This document shows positions 1 to 7,506 of a stretch of DNA of 64,000 bases, in pieces. A model generated the notes under the pieces. That model worked only from the letters and a program-made list of their open reading frames with translations, had not been told where the DNA came from and made no database searches. Origin of the DNA: Lachnospiraceae bacterium. Its GTDB lineage: Bacteria > Bacillota > Clostridia > Lachnospirales > Lachnospiraceae. The stretch is from the NCBI GenBank assembly GCA_017467805.1, contig JAFUKJ010000056.1, positions 1 through 64,000 of the forward strand. Reading direction: 5' to 3'. The first letter of the stretch is position 1. Every line of letters begins with the position of its first letter. The translations under genes were made by a program, and so were the position numbers.

Positions 1-18
1 CTTATTAAATGGATATAA

Positions 19-75
19 AATACCTAGATTCGAGGTACCACGACAGGATTTTCGTTACCGTACCTCGTAGGTATT
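19..75. repeat. Interrupted inverted repeat
   Basis: Two nested arm pairs face each other. AATACCTA (19-26) pairs with TAGGTATT (68-75), and CGAGGTAC (31-38) pairs with GTACCTCG (60-67), with GATT bulged on the left side. It could be the leader or terminator of a gene lying before the window, or a small repeat. No T-run follows on either strand, so it is not a standard intrinsic terminator. Confidence 0.5.
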
Positions 76-154
76 AGCAATATACAAATATAGGGATAAA
101 ACCAAGAGTTAAAGCACCTGTGTATAGGATAAATATGTACCGCAAGCTTTGCTT

Positions 155-197
155 GGCTGATATGAAAGAACAGGGCAGAATGTCTTTCATATCAGCC
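155..197. repeat. Perfect 15-bp inverted repeat, 13-nt spacer
   Basis: GGCTGATATGAAAGA (155-169) is followed after 13 nt by its exact reverse complement (183-197). There is no T-run on either side. The first 300 bases hold no gene I can support; they contain only this repeat, the dyad at 19-75 and the terminator at 245-284. The function is unknown. Confidence 0.55.
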
Positions 198-244
198 AGT
201 TAAATTCAAATTTAGCTTCCTATTCATCAAATAAAAACATAAAA

Positions 245-284
245 ATGATGTTCAATATTTTCTAAGAAAATACCAAACATCACC
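245..284 (-). terminator. Terminator of the membrane-protein gene at 308-1393
   Basis: On the minus strand, 20-60 nt past the stop codon, a long imperfect stem pairs TGATGTT with AACATCA outside and ATTTTCT with AGAAAAT inside around a 2-nt tip. It is followed by T-rich sequence. This fits the end of the whole microcompartment/ParA transcription unit. Confidence 0.65.
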
Positions 285-307
285 TTTATCACTTCGTCAT
301 ATATTAA

Positions 308-1393
308 TTATTCTGTTTTGTTCATTCTAGCTGATAATATCAGACATACCACTGCTCCCACAAAGTATAGAGCTGCTATCAGCAAAAATCCCGTACCTGT
401 CTTCTGTAGATTAGCCTCTACAAAATTCATAATAATATCCAGCATCGCATCCTGTGCCATACCTGATATACCAACAACACTTACTAAAAAGCTATTTGCA
501 ATGGATGTTACTGCGCCAATTATTGCAAGCATTAAACCTGCAAAGATTGCAGACACACCAATATTCCTAATGCCTCGATTCATTGCTTTCCTGTATACTA
601 CCAATAATTCCAGTACTATCAATAAAAATACTACCAATGTCAACGCAATGATTGCAATCTGTATCGTATCCATAATACTTTCAATCAAACGAACCATCTC
701 TGCAATATGATACTGTTCATTAATCGCCTGCAACTCCTGATTCACAACGATATTTACATCTGCAATATAGACCTCCACCGCATCTTCCAATACAGGCATA
801 ATCTCTTCCTTTAATGCCGTCCTTGCCTCACCCTTAAGTGCCTCCAATTCGTTTGCATCTACTTTAATCGTGGTGTCTCCATATATATCTCTTACATATT
901 CTTCCATCAAAGGAGCTAGCTCCATTCCAAACTGTTCCTCATATGACTGGAAAAGCTTACTCTGTAACAATACATCTAATGAAATCTCTCCGCTAGACGC
1001 AGCCTTGTCAAAAGCCTGGTCAATCACTTCATCTGAAGTACTTTCAAGCATGTTTAAACAGTCCTGTGCAACTCCTGATAAATCCACCTCTCCGTCGTTG
1101 ACAAGTGCCTGTATCACATCTGAGGTAATCTCTGTTAACATATCCTCAGAAAATACAGTCGCTACTATCTCCTGCATCATAGGTTCATCACCCATGGTAG
1201 CTTCTAACTCCGATTCAAAAAGCTCTGACACCATGCCAAAGGCGTCTGCATTCTGCAAAATGTCTACGATATCCGTTCCCTTTAAAATGGTAGTCTTCAA
1301 ACCAATTAATAAAGCATCCGCTATTAACAAACAAATCATCAAAAAAGAAATCAAAAATCCTAGTATTGCTCTTCCTACATTTGGCTTTTCCAT
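308..1393 (-). CDS. Uncharacterised four-helix membrane protein
   Basis: I do not recognise this 361-aa protein. One hydrophobic helix lies near residues 9-32. An acidic, probably extracytoplasmic helical region of about 200 residues follows. Three more membrane helices lie near 241-264, 276-300 and 333-355, so both ends are membrane-anchored. The ATG at 1393 is chosen because GGAGG lies 5 nt upstream; the longer frame would start at a TTG inside that ribosome site. It is the last gene of a same-strand series after the small basic protein and the ParA-type ATPase, but a strong hairpin (1404-1434) sits just before it, so its expression may depend on read-through. A link to the microcompartment is possible from position only. 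Confidence 0.75.
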   Translation of the reverse strand: MEKPNVGRAILGFLISFLMICLLIADALLIGLKTTILKGTDIVDILQNADAFGMVSELFESELEATMGDEPMMQEIVATVFSEDMLTEITSDVIQALVNDGEVDLSGVAQDCLNMLESTSDEVIDQAFDKAASSGEISLDVLLQSKLFQSYEEQFGMELAPLMEEYVRDIYGDTTIKVDANELEALKGEARTALKEEIMPVLEDAVEVYIADVNIVVNQELQAINEQYHIAEMVRLIESIMDTIQIAIIALTLVVFLLIVLELLVVYRKAMNRGIRNIGVSAIFAGLMLAIIGAVTSIANSFLVSVVGISGMAQDAMLDIIMNFVEANLQKTGTGFLLIAALYFVGAVVCLILSARMNKTE

Positions 1394-1403
1394 AATCCCC
1401 TCC

Positions 1404-1434
1404 AAAAAAAGTGTTGCTCACCAGCAACACTTTA
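1404..1434 (-). terminator. Intrinsic terminator abutting the next ribosome site
   Basis: On the minus strand AAAGTGTTGCT, a 4-nt loop and AGCAACACTTT form an 11-bp stem ending in seven Ts. GGAGGGG, the ribosome site of the downstream gene, follows directly. It terminates the ParA/small-protein unit, at least in part. Confidence 0.8.
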
Positions 1435-1466
1435 CAATAATTGTTAATATAATTCTATCACAGAAA

Positions 1467-1721
1467 TCACAATAAATAAATCGGTAATTCTTCTGTAATA
1501 TGGCACACCTGATTTGTTGCAATCTCCTGCTCTTTTACATCTGATGTCTTCTTCGCTGCTGTTACTTTCTTTGCAGGTGCTTTCTTAACTGTAGTTGTTT
1601 TCTTCTCTACAGTCTTCTTCTCTGCAACCTTTGCAACCTCTGCTTCCTTCATTTCCACATTCTTAACCACATCTGCATTTGCCTTTGCTGCTCTTCTGAT
1701 ACTGCCCGCTCCTACTGCCAT
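1467..1721 (-). CDS. Small lysine/alanine-rich protein paired with ParA
   Basis: This 84-aa protein has a central run of Lys, Ala, Val and Thr repeats (residues about 24-64, of the AKKVTAAKK type). It resembles histone-H1 or AlgP-like DNA-binding tails. A non-basic C-terminal stretch with a single Cys follows. Its ATG overlaps the 3' end of the ParA-type gene by 10 nt and AAAGGAG lies about 11 nt upstream, so the two are translationally coupled. ParA-type ATPases commonly work with a small partner encoded next to them that stimulates the ATPase or tethers cargo. That role here is inferred from arrangement, not from homology. I know no named family for it. Confidence 0.7.
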   Translation of the reverse strand: MAVGAGSIRRAAKANADVVKNVEMKEAEVAKVAEKKTVEKKTTTVKKAPAKKVTAAKKTSDVKEQEIATNQVCHITEELPIYLL

Positions 1722-2494
1722 CTTTCATCAATCTCCTTTGCCAATGCCATATATTCGCCCGCGCTTCTGGCACTCTTCTTATGTACTGAAATAGGCTTAC
1801 TATTATCCTGCGCCCATTCCACTTCACTGTCTACTCTGATAATCTGCTCAAATACATGAACACCCTCAGTACCACGCAGAATATCACAGGTTTGCTTGTA
1901 ATAATTCTTTCTGGCATCTACTTTAGTAATTGCAATACCAAGAAGCTGTAAATCCTCATGAATCTTGCGCACATCCTCTAAGAACTCAAACATATTGGCA
2001 ACGCCAAACAATCCCCAAGGACTAGCCTCCACAGGCATAATCACATAATCTGACGCACACAAAATATTCATCACCCAGCCACCTAAGGTAGGCGGTGCAT
2101 CAATCAAAATATAATCATACTCGCCAGATGCCTTTATCTTCTTCAAACCATTCTTAAGAATCATCTCTCTTTGCCACATGGTAAAAAGCTCATACTCCAT
2201 ACCACTCATTAGCATAGAAGATGGAATCAAATCTAGGTTGTCATAAGGTGTTCTGATTATATAATCGGACAAATCCTCCTGCTTCTTAATGCCATGATAA
2301 AGATTCTTCTCTCCTGCTGCAAGCTCTAATACCTTATCCTCATCAAAAAAGGACAGAGATAAATTAAGCTGCATATCTCCGTCAATCAAAAGAACCCTTC
2401 TGCCAAGTGTAGAAAGGGAATATCCTATATTAGCACAGGTGGTAGTCTTTCCACTACCACCCTTATTATTAGCAAATGCAATTACTCTCGTCAT
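1712..2494 (-). CDS. ParA/MinD-family partition ATPase
   Basis: This 260-aa protein is a full-length ParA-type ATPase. The deviant Walker A motif KGGSGKTT lies at residues 11-18, LLIDGDMQ near 35-42, and the Walker B-like YDYILIDAPPTL near 127-138. There is no N-terminal HTH, so it is the short ParA class. Such ATPases bind the nucleoid in the ATP form and position plasmids, chemoreceptors or, in the McdA class, carboxysomes. There is no ParB gene or parS-like repeat cluster nearby. It lies 34 nt after the DeoR gene, at the end of the microcompartment operon, with its own GGAGG 8 nt before the ATG. Positioning of the microcompartment is an attractive inference; an orphan chromosomal ParA is the alternative. 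Confidence 0.9.
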   Translation of the reverse strand: MTRVIAFANNKGGSGKTTTCANIGYSLSTLGRRVLLIDGDMQLNLSLSFFDEDKVLELAAGEKNLYHGIKKQEDLSDYIIRTPYDNLDLIPSSMLMSGMEYELFTMWQREMILKNGLKKIKASGEYDYILIDAPPTLGGWVMNILCASDYVIMPVEASPWGLFGVANMFEFLEDVRKIHEDLQLLGIAITKVDARKNYYKQTCDILRGTEGVHVFEQIIRVDSEVEWAQDNSKPISVHKKSARSAGEYMALAKEIDERWQ

Positions 2495-2528
2495 CTATCG
2501 TGCCTCCAAATCCTGTCCTCGACAAGCT

Positions 2529-3293
2529 TTACTCTCCATACAGACAAGCAATTCCTTTATCCTTAAAATACTCTAACCATGCATCTGCAGGCTTCTTATC
2601 TGTTACCACCATATCCAAATCTGTCACATCGCAAATCTTAGAAAATGCAACCTGTTCAAACTTAGTGCTATCCACTGCAAGTATCTTCTGCTTAGCGGAA
2701 GATAGCATTGCCTTCTTCACCTGTGAAAACATCTCATTGGCATCTGTAATGCCTTTCCCCATATCAATGCCCTTACAAGAAAGAATCACCTTGTCAGAAT
2801 TAAAGGAATGAATCCCCTCTAATGCCTTAGGTCCTACCAATGCAAGATAGTTTTCTTTGAGTGTACCTCCTGTGGAAATCACATCCCAGCCCGATACATC
2901 TGACAGCTCTACTAATACTTCAATCGAATTCGTAACTACTGTCAAATCCTTCTTGTTCTTCAAGGCATTCACGATAAAAACCGCTGTAGTACTAGGATCT
3001 ACTACAATATGGTCTCCATCCTGTATCAATTCTTCTATTATATCTGCAATAATCTTCTTCCCTTGTATGTTCCTTTTCTGACGAACACTAAAGGGCATAT
3101 CTGTATTATTATTCTCAACAAGAACTGCTCCACCATAGGTCTTACTGGCAAAGCCTTCCTTTTCTAACTTATCCAAATCTCGTCTAATTGTCTCTTCCGA
3201 TACATCAAACAGCTCGCTAAGCTCACTTACCACAACTCTCTTCTGCTCCTGCAAGCGCTCCAATATCAGATTTTTTCTTTCAACTGCTAACAT
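2529..3293 (-). CDS. DeoR-family sugar-phosphate-responsive repressor
   Basis: This 254-aa protein has an N-terminal winged HTH (about residues 6-57, with the typical VSEETIRRDLDKLEKEG). A DeoR C-terminal sensor domain follows (about 75-233), including the STGG loop and the KxxxxDxxK-like VTDKKP region. DeoR proteins bind sugar phosphates and usually repress the neighbouring catabolic operon, so fuculose or rhamnulose 1-phosphate, or a downstream metabolite, is the likely effector. The ATG at 3293 is preferred to the upstream in-frame start because AGAAGG precedes it and family members begin close to the HTH. It lies 92 nt after the pduT-like gene on the same strand, consistent with autoregulation of the microcompartment operon. 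Confidence 0.88.
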   Translation of the reverse strand: MLAVERKNLILERLQEQKRVVVSELSELFDVSEETIRRDLDKLEKEGFASKTYGGAVLVENNNTDMPFSVRQKRNIQGKKIIADIIEELIQDGDHIVVDPSTTAVFIVNALKNKKDLTVVTNSIEVLVELSDVSGWDVISTGGTLKENYLALVGPKALEGIHSFNSDKVILSCKGIDMGKGITDANEMFSQVKKAMLSSAKQKILAVDSTKFEQVAFSKICDVTDLDMVVTDKKPADAWLEYFKDKGIACLYGE

Positions 3294-3385
3294 ACCCCTT
3301 AATCCTTCTTCTTGAAATAGCACAGCTCAGTCGCGCCTATATATTCACAAAAGTCGCATCTTCGATATACAACTGAACTGTTAAA

Positions 3386-3934
3386 TTACATGATTGTCTT
3401 ACAAATCTGCGCATCTGGATGTGCAATAACTGAAGAATCCAGATACATACCCTTCTCGCCTACTGATGCCTTAGCCTTTTCTATCGCTGCCTCACAGGCT
3501 GCTACCTCACCTGTAATCAACATATAAGACTTACCACACATTCCCTTTGCAATACGAAGCTCAATCAGCTTTACAATCGCAGTCTTAGCTGCAATATCTG
3601 CCGCCACAATAATAGATGCCGCATCATAGGTCTCCAAGATACCAAGTGCATTGACCTCATCTATCTGACTGCTTCCGTAAATAGCAGGGAAAATAGACTC
3701 GTCAGGATTACCAAGTACAAAGCTGTCAATCAGCTCGTCAGGTCTTGTCAGCTCGGCACGTTCAACCGCAGCCTTTACTGCACTTAAATCACCTGAAATC
3801 AACGCAATATACTTGCCCGGACATACTGTCTGCGCCTCTATAATCTCTACATTTGCAGTTTTTACCATCTGATCTGCTGCAGTAATACCTGCTGCAACTG
3901 TCTTAAATTCAATCATTCCAATGGCTTTGCTCAT
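3386..3934 (-). CDS. pduT: PduT-like trimeric shell protein (BMC-T) with Fe-S cysteine
   Basis: This 182-aa protein has two tandem BMC domains (about residues 3-90 and 95-180) that form a pseudohexameric trimer tile in the shell. The first domain carries TVCPGKY with the cysteine at position 38. This is the residue that in Salmonella PduT binds a [4Fe-4S] cluster at the trimer pore. It therefore probably carries electrons across the shell, with the neighbouring PduS as partner. GAGGA lies 6 nt before the ATG at 3934. It is the last shell gene of the operon. Known PduT systems are B12-dependent, whereas this operon uses a glycyl-radical dehydratase. Confidence 0.9.
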   Translation of the reverse strand: MSKAIGMIEFKTVAAGITAADQMVKTANVEIIEAQTVCPGKYIALISGDLSAVKAAVERAELTRPDELIDSFVLGNPDESIFPAIYGSSQIDEVNALGILETYDAASIIVAADIAAKTAIVKLIELRIAKGMCGKSYMLITGEVAACEAAIEKAKASVGEKGMYLDSSVIAHPDAQICKTIM

Positions 3935-3989
3935 GTCGTTCCTCATTTCCTACTCTATGTTTACATAATCATTATACATGATGATTCCA

Positions 3990-5312
3990 TTATGACACAA
4001 TGATAATATAGTCTTTTGTCACTTCTTTCACAGTTCCTGAAATAGACGCATGAATCGCAACCGATAACCCCTCAGCGGCTGCCCCAACCACGTCTCCCTT
4101 CGCTACTACATCACCTGCTTGTACAACAGCCTTTGCAGGTGCTCCAATATGCTGTGAAAGTAATACCTTAACCTCTGACGCCATGCGAATACTATCATCT
4201 AATAATGCTTCACTCTCATAGCTGCCAAGTCCTAATCTCGCAAGTAATCTACCCTCTGGCACTTTACGATATTCTCTGGATGCCTTGACTGGCTTTGCCT
4301 CTACCACTGGCGGCTTCACACCTGCCTTACGAAGTCCTGCCTTATACTCTGCCATCATGCTTCTAGGCGATAAGCCCTGCGGACAGCTAAACATCTCACA
4401 CAAACCGCATGAACTGCAAAACAAGGTATCTATATATGCCTCGAGATTCGTAAAGTCTCTATTGGCTGCTGCTCTCATAAATAAATGTGGCTGTATCGGA
4501 TGTCCTAAGGCATGTCTTGGACAAAGGTCCGTACAACACTGGCACTGACAACAGCTTGATGCTGCTCTGGCAACTGCCGTAGAGAATTTATTCTGCTTAC
4601 GAAGCACCAGACTATGATTCTGTGGTAGTACAATAATGGCATTGGTAGTCTTCGTTACAGGCTGATATTCCTTACCAAAGCTTCCCATCATAGGACCACC
4701 CAAAAGATATACCGGCTGGTCGCAAGTTACACCGCCTGCCATCTCCACCACATCACGAATACGGGTTCCAATCGGCACTCGCACAGTAATCGGATTCTCA
4801 ACCTCGCCAACGATTGTCACACACTTATCTATGACAGGATGCTGCTCCCATACCGCACGATATACATTGTATACGGTCTCCACATTAAATACCGCTACTC
4901 CGCACTCAATCGGCAATCCACCTGGACGAACCACTCTTCCTGTAGTCTCATAAATCATAATGACTTCATCGCCCATCGGATATACACCTGGCAATCTATG
5001 TATACGAACAATAGGAAACTCTCCAATATATTCTTCAAGAGCTTCTATCGTTTCTTTATATTCTTCTTTAATTCCAATAATGGCTTCCTTGACACCGAGT
5101 GTCTCGGCAATCAATGAAAAAGCCTTTAATATCTCTTTTACATGAGCCTTTAACAGCTGTCTATGCAGCTTCAACAACGGCTCACACTCCGCACAATTTA
5201 AAAGAATGGTATCCGCCTTGTCAGAGAGCTTTCCATAGGTTGGAAAACCTGCTCCTCCAGCACCTACGATACCATTCTCTCTTAAGATTTTGCTTAATGC
5301 AGCAATTTCCAT
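3990..5312 (-). CDS. pduS: PduS/RnfC-like NADH-flavin-iron-sulfur oxidoreductase
   Basis: This 440-aa protein has an RnfC-type NADH/FMN-binding N-terminus (GAGGAGFPTYGKL near residues 18-29), an SLBB region, two ferredoxin motifs and a C-terminal barrel-sandwich domain. The ferredoxin cysteines are C254-x2-C257-x2-C260-x3-C264 and C299-x2-C302-x2-C305-x4-C310. In B12-dependent pdu operons PduS reduces cobalamin. Here the dehydratase needs no B12, so a role in NADH oxidation and electron export through the PduT-like cluster is more likely. The ATG at 5312 is chosen over a TTG two codons earlier. It starts 6 nt after the BMC-P gene, so the two are co-transcribed. Confidence 0.9.
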   Translation of the reverse strand: MEIAALSKILRENGIVGAGGAGFPTYGKLSDKADTILLNCAECEPLLKLHRQLLKAHVKEILKAFSLIAETLGVKEAIIGIKEEYKETIEALEEYIGEFPIVRIHRLPGVYPMGDEVIMIYETTGRVVRPGGLPIECGVAVFNVETVYNVYRAVWEQHPVIDKCVTIVGEVENPITVRVPIGTRIRDVVEMAGGVTCDQPVYLLGGPMMGSFGKEYQPVTKTTNAIIVLPQNHSLVLRKQNKFSTAVARAASSCCQCQCCTDLCPRHALGHPIQPHLFMRAAANRDFTNLEAYIDTLFCSSCGLCEMFSCPQGLSPRSMMAEYKAGLRKAGVKPPVVEAKPVKASREYRKVPEGRLLARLGLGSYESEALLDDSIRMASEVKVLLSQHIGAPAKAVVQAGDVVAKGDVVGAAAEGLSVAIHASISGTVKEVTKDYIIIVS

Positions 5313-5318
5313 AACCAA

Positions 5319-5585
5319 TTACCCCAGCTTTCCGATATCATCAATAATTCCGACAATAGCGGCATCTACAGGAGCATTGGCAAGTCCACAGCCAATACGC
5401 GCTGCACTGCCCTGTGCTACTAACACATATTCACCAATACCTGCTCCAATATTGTCAATAGCAACCAACTGCTTGTGCTCACCATTCATGGCGCTAATTG
5501 GCTCTACCACCATGAACTTATTTCCAATTAAATTCTCTTGTTTGCGAGTTGAAACGATGCTTCCTGTTACTTTTCCAATAATCAT
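5319..5585 (-). CDS. pduN: BMC-P vertex protein (EutN/PduN/CcmL family)
   Basis: This 88-aa protein belongs to the EutN/CcmL family, whose pentamers cap the vertices of icosahedral microcompartments. It shows the N-terminal MIIGKVTGSIVSTRK, the central LVAIDNIGAGIGEYVLVAQGS-like core and the closing DAAIVGIIDDI strand typical of the family, at normal length. The ATG at 5585 has GAGGG 7 nt upstream; the longer frame adds a basic leader not found in the family. It sits between pduL and pduS, and the RNA upstream forms two hairpins (5631-5682). Confidence 0.92.
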   Translation of the reverse strand: MIIGKVTGSIVSTRKQENLIGNKFMVVEPISAMNGEHKQLVAIDNIGAGIGEYVLVAQGSAARIGCGLANAPVDAAIVGIIDDIGKLG

Positions 5586-5630
5586 TTCTATCCCTCGTTT
5601 CTTTCTAAACTTTTTAACTTTGAGTAACCT

Positions 5631-5682
5631 GCAAACTTTGGGCCGCAGGCACAAATTTGCGTGTGAAAATTTATTTTCACAC
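5631..5682 (-). other. Tandem intercistronic RNA hairpins after pduL
   Basis: GTGTGAAAA (5661-5669) pairs with TTTTCACAC (5674-5682) around a 4-nt loop and contains the pduL stop codon. Next to it, GCAAACTTTG...CAAATTTGC (5631-5660) forms a second bulged stem with a GCC/GGC core. No T-run follows. They look like RNA-processing or stabilising hairpins inside the operon rather than terminators. Confidence 0.55.
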
Positions 5683-6321
5683 TAGAATTTCCACCTGATC
5701 ACCCTGTTTGATTTCGCTTGCATTTGCCTCGTCAGTATCAATATGCATTTCCAGAGTGAAGCTATCATCTACACGAATCTTTACATTGTTAAATGTAGTT
5801 CCGCGTTCATTCTCTACTCTAACACTAACGTAATCACCGTCATGAACACCTGCACTTATGGCATCTGCCGGCGACATATGGATATGTCTTGCTGCTACAA
5901 TACAGCCTTCTTCACAATATACAGCACCCTTAGGTCCTACAATTGCAATCGGTGCTGAACCTTTGGTATCACCAGATTCTCTTACAGGCACATTGATTCC
6001 AAGCTTTCTGGCATCTGTGCTGCTAATCTCTACCTGTGTACTCTTACGTGCTGGTCCTAAGACTCTGACATTCTCTATCGCGCGAAGCTTCAAGCCTACG
6101 ATTGTACAGCACTCTTCACATGCATACTGTCCACCCATCAGCTCCTTCTTCTTCGTCAGCTGATGTCCTGGTCCAAACAGTGCCTCTACATGCTCCTGCG
6201 ATAAATGGATATGTCTGTTGCTTACCCCTACAGGTACTAAAAACCCATTTCCTTTTTCCTGCTGATTCTGCATACAGGAAATCACTAATCTGGTTAAAGC
6301 TTCAATATCTTTGTTTTCCAC
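5677..6321 (-). CDS. pduL: PduL phosphate propanoyltransferase
   Basis: This 214-aa enzyme converts propionyl-CoA and phosphate to propionyl phosphate and CoA, recycling CoA inside the shell. Two beta-barrel repeats carry the metal-binding histidine motifs NRHIHLSQEHVEALFG (about residues 31-46) and ARHIHMSPADA (about 143-153). Residues 1-22 form an amphipathic helix separated by a short linker, matching the encapsulation peptides of the aldehyde and alcohol dehydrogenases nearby. The start is a GTG at 6321 with AAGGAAGG about 9 nt upstream. No propionate kinase gene is present in the window, so ATP recovery must use a kinase encoded elsewhere. Confidence 0.92.
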   Translation of the reverse strand: MENKDIEALTRLVISCMQNQQEKGNGFLVPVGVSNRHIHLSQEHVEALFGPGHQLTKKKELMGGQYACEECCTIVGLKLRAIENVRVLGPARKSTQVEISSTDARKLGINVPVRESGDTKGSAPIAIVGPKGAVYCEEGCIVAARHIHMSPADAISAGVHDGDYVSVRVENERGTTFNNVKIRVDDSFTLEMHIDTDEANASEIKQGDQVEILV

Positions 6322-6391
6322 TTTAGTTACCTTCCTTCATGTCTACAGTCACCGAGGCGTTACCACCTCGGTGCTGTCATGTTTGCTCCGA

Positions 6392-6670
6392 TTATTTAAT
6401 TACCGGAAGAATAGCCTCAACATCTGTATGAGGTCTTGGAATTACGTGGCTTGCTACTAACTCACCAAGTCTTTCAGCGTTTGCTGCACCAGCCTCAACT
6501 GCAGACTTAACTGCTCCTACGTCTCCACGTACCATAACTGTTACTAATCCAGAACCAATCTTCTCTGTTCCTACTAAAGTAACATTTGCAGCCTTACACA
6601 TTGTATCAGCTGCCTCGATTGCTGCTGTAAGTCCTCTTGTTTCTACCATTCCTAATGCTTCCTGTGCCAT
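6392..6670 (-). CDS. BMC-H hexameric shell protein (PduA/PduJ-like), copy 1
   Basis: This is a canonical 92-aa BMC-H protein with [19 protein letters not shown] at the N-terminus, the pore loop KIGSGLVTV (about residues 37-45) and the [12 protein letters not shown]-terminal strand. Hexamers of this type form the flat facets of the shell, and the small polar pore passes propanediol-sized metabolites. It has AAAGGAGG upstream of its ATG. It differs only at scattered positions from the copy at 7187-7474, so the two are recent paralogs. A 189-nt structured spacer with a three-way-junction fold separates it from the preceding BMC-H gene. Confidence 0.95.
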   Translation of the reverse strand: MAQEALGMVETRGLTAAIEAADTMCKAANVTLVGTEKIGSGLVTVMVRGDVGAVKSAVEAGAANAERLGELVASHVIPRPHTDVEAILPVIK

Positions 6671-6733
6671 TTTATGTTCCTCCTTTAAAATGTTTTCAAT
6701 ATTTATTTTTATAAAATAGTTTCCATTATTAGC

Positions 6734-6880
6734 AACTATTCAGAGCCTCCTTCGCAAAATCGCCTCTTCGAGGCTTTCCTTTTGCTCATGTTGCTTCTCG
6801 CCAAAGGAATTTTATCAAAAGCATTCATTTATGCAAGCATAACTCATGCTTTTGAAAAATTACCTTGGCTCTGAATAGTT
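6734..6880 (-). other. Predicted three-way-junction RNA between shell genes
   Basis: A 14-bp perfect stem (6734-6747 with 6867-6880) encloses two hairpins. The first is TCAAAAGCAT with ATGCTTTTGA (6815-6824/6846-6855), topped by TATG/CATA. The second is GCAAAA with TTTTGC (6754-6759/6780-6785), topped by GCCTC/GAGGC with a 3-nt loop. The outer stem overlaps the last codons of the upstream BMC-H gene. No T-run follows it. It explains most of the otherwise gene-free 189 nt here. Confidence 0.6.
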
Positions 6881-7183
6881 ACTGTATTTCTTTTGAATAC
6901 GCTGTGCGCTTAATGCTACGAGCTTGCGTGTCTCCTCACTAGGCGCCGCAATAACGCCCTTAGCTGCTAAAATGTGATTATTCACTCTACAGATGTTCTC
7001 TGCTGCTTCAACAGCTGCCTTTACATCTGACACGCTTCCTTCTACGATAATCGTTACCAGACGACCACCAAGCTTACGTTCCCATGTTACCAGCGAAACC
7101 TCTGCCGCCTTGCACATAGCGTCCAGCGAATCAACTGCAGCAACTACACCGGAAACCTCTATTAATCCGTATGAGCTAGCCAT
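6860..7183 (-). CDS. Divergent BMC-H shell protein, copy 2
   Basis: This 107-aa protein carries one BMC domain (about residues 3-85: YGLIEVSGVVAAVDSLDAM, then RLVTIIVEGSVSDVKAAVEAA). The pore loop is KLGGRL instead of KIGSGL, and the C-terminus is a longer basic tail ending in IQKKYSNYSEPR. It is therefore likely a minor facet tile with a different pore. It starts 3 nt after the stop of the copy-3 gene, and its last codons form part of a 14-bp RNA stem (6867-6880) that closes the structured spacer downstream. Confidence 0.9.
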   Translation of the reverse strand: MASSYGLIEVSGVVAAVDSLDAMCKAAEVSLVTWERKLGGRLVTIIVEGSVSDVKAAVEAAENICRVNNHILAAKGVIAAPSEETRKLVALSAQRIQKKYSNYSEPR

Positions 7184-7186
7184 AGA

Positions 7187-7474
7187 TTATTTCGCCTTTG
7201 GGAATCCTGGAAGGATCTTCTCAACATCTGTGTGAGGTCTTGGAATTACGTGCTGAGCTACTAACTCGCCAAGTCTTGTTGCTGCTGCTGCACCTGACTC
7301 AACTGCTGCCTTAACTGCTCCTACATCACCACGTACCATAACTGTTACTAAACCTGAACCAATCTTCTCTGTTCCTACTAAAGCTACCTCTGCAGACTTT
7401 GTCATTGCATCTTCTGCCTCGATTGCTGCTGTAAGTCCTCTGGGTTCTACCATTCCTAATGCTTCCTGTGCCAT
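7187..7474 (-). CDS. BMC-H hexameric shell protein (PduA/PduJ-like), copy 3
   Basis: This 95-aa canonical BMC-H protein has the KIGSGLVTV pore loop and is very similar along its whole length to the protein at 6392-6670. Differences cluster in the first helix ([13 protein letters not shown]) and the C-terminus (ILPGFPKAK). It is predicted to be a main facet tile. It lies 32 nt after the pore-insertion BMC-H gene in the same transcript. Two near-identical hexamer genes split by a divergent one suggest tandem duplication, with dosage of the major tile as the likely reason. Confidence 0.95.
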   Translation of the reverse strand: MAQEALGMVEPRGLTAAIEAEDAMTKSAEVALVGTEKIGSGLVTVMVRGDVGAVKAAVESGAAAATRLGELVAQHVIPRPHTDVEKILPGFPKAK

Positions 7475-7506
7475 TTTATATTCCTCGCTTTCTTATCAAT
7501 CATCAT

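Noticed and set aside
870-1475. A 201-codon plus-strand frame opposite the membrane-protein gene
   Set aside because: It is a serine/threonine/isoleucine-rich mirror of the minus-strand gene with no ribosome site or family motif; the minus-strand frame has both a good start and membrane helices.
6671-6859. An unannotated small protein in the long spacer between two shell genes
   Set aside because: All frames are broken or lack a start with a ribosome site; the sequence is better explained by the nested stems of an RNA structure.
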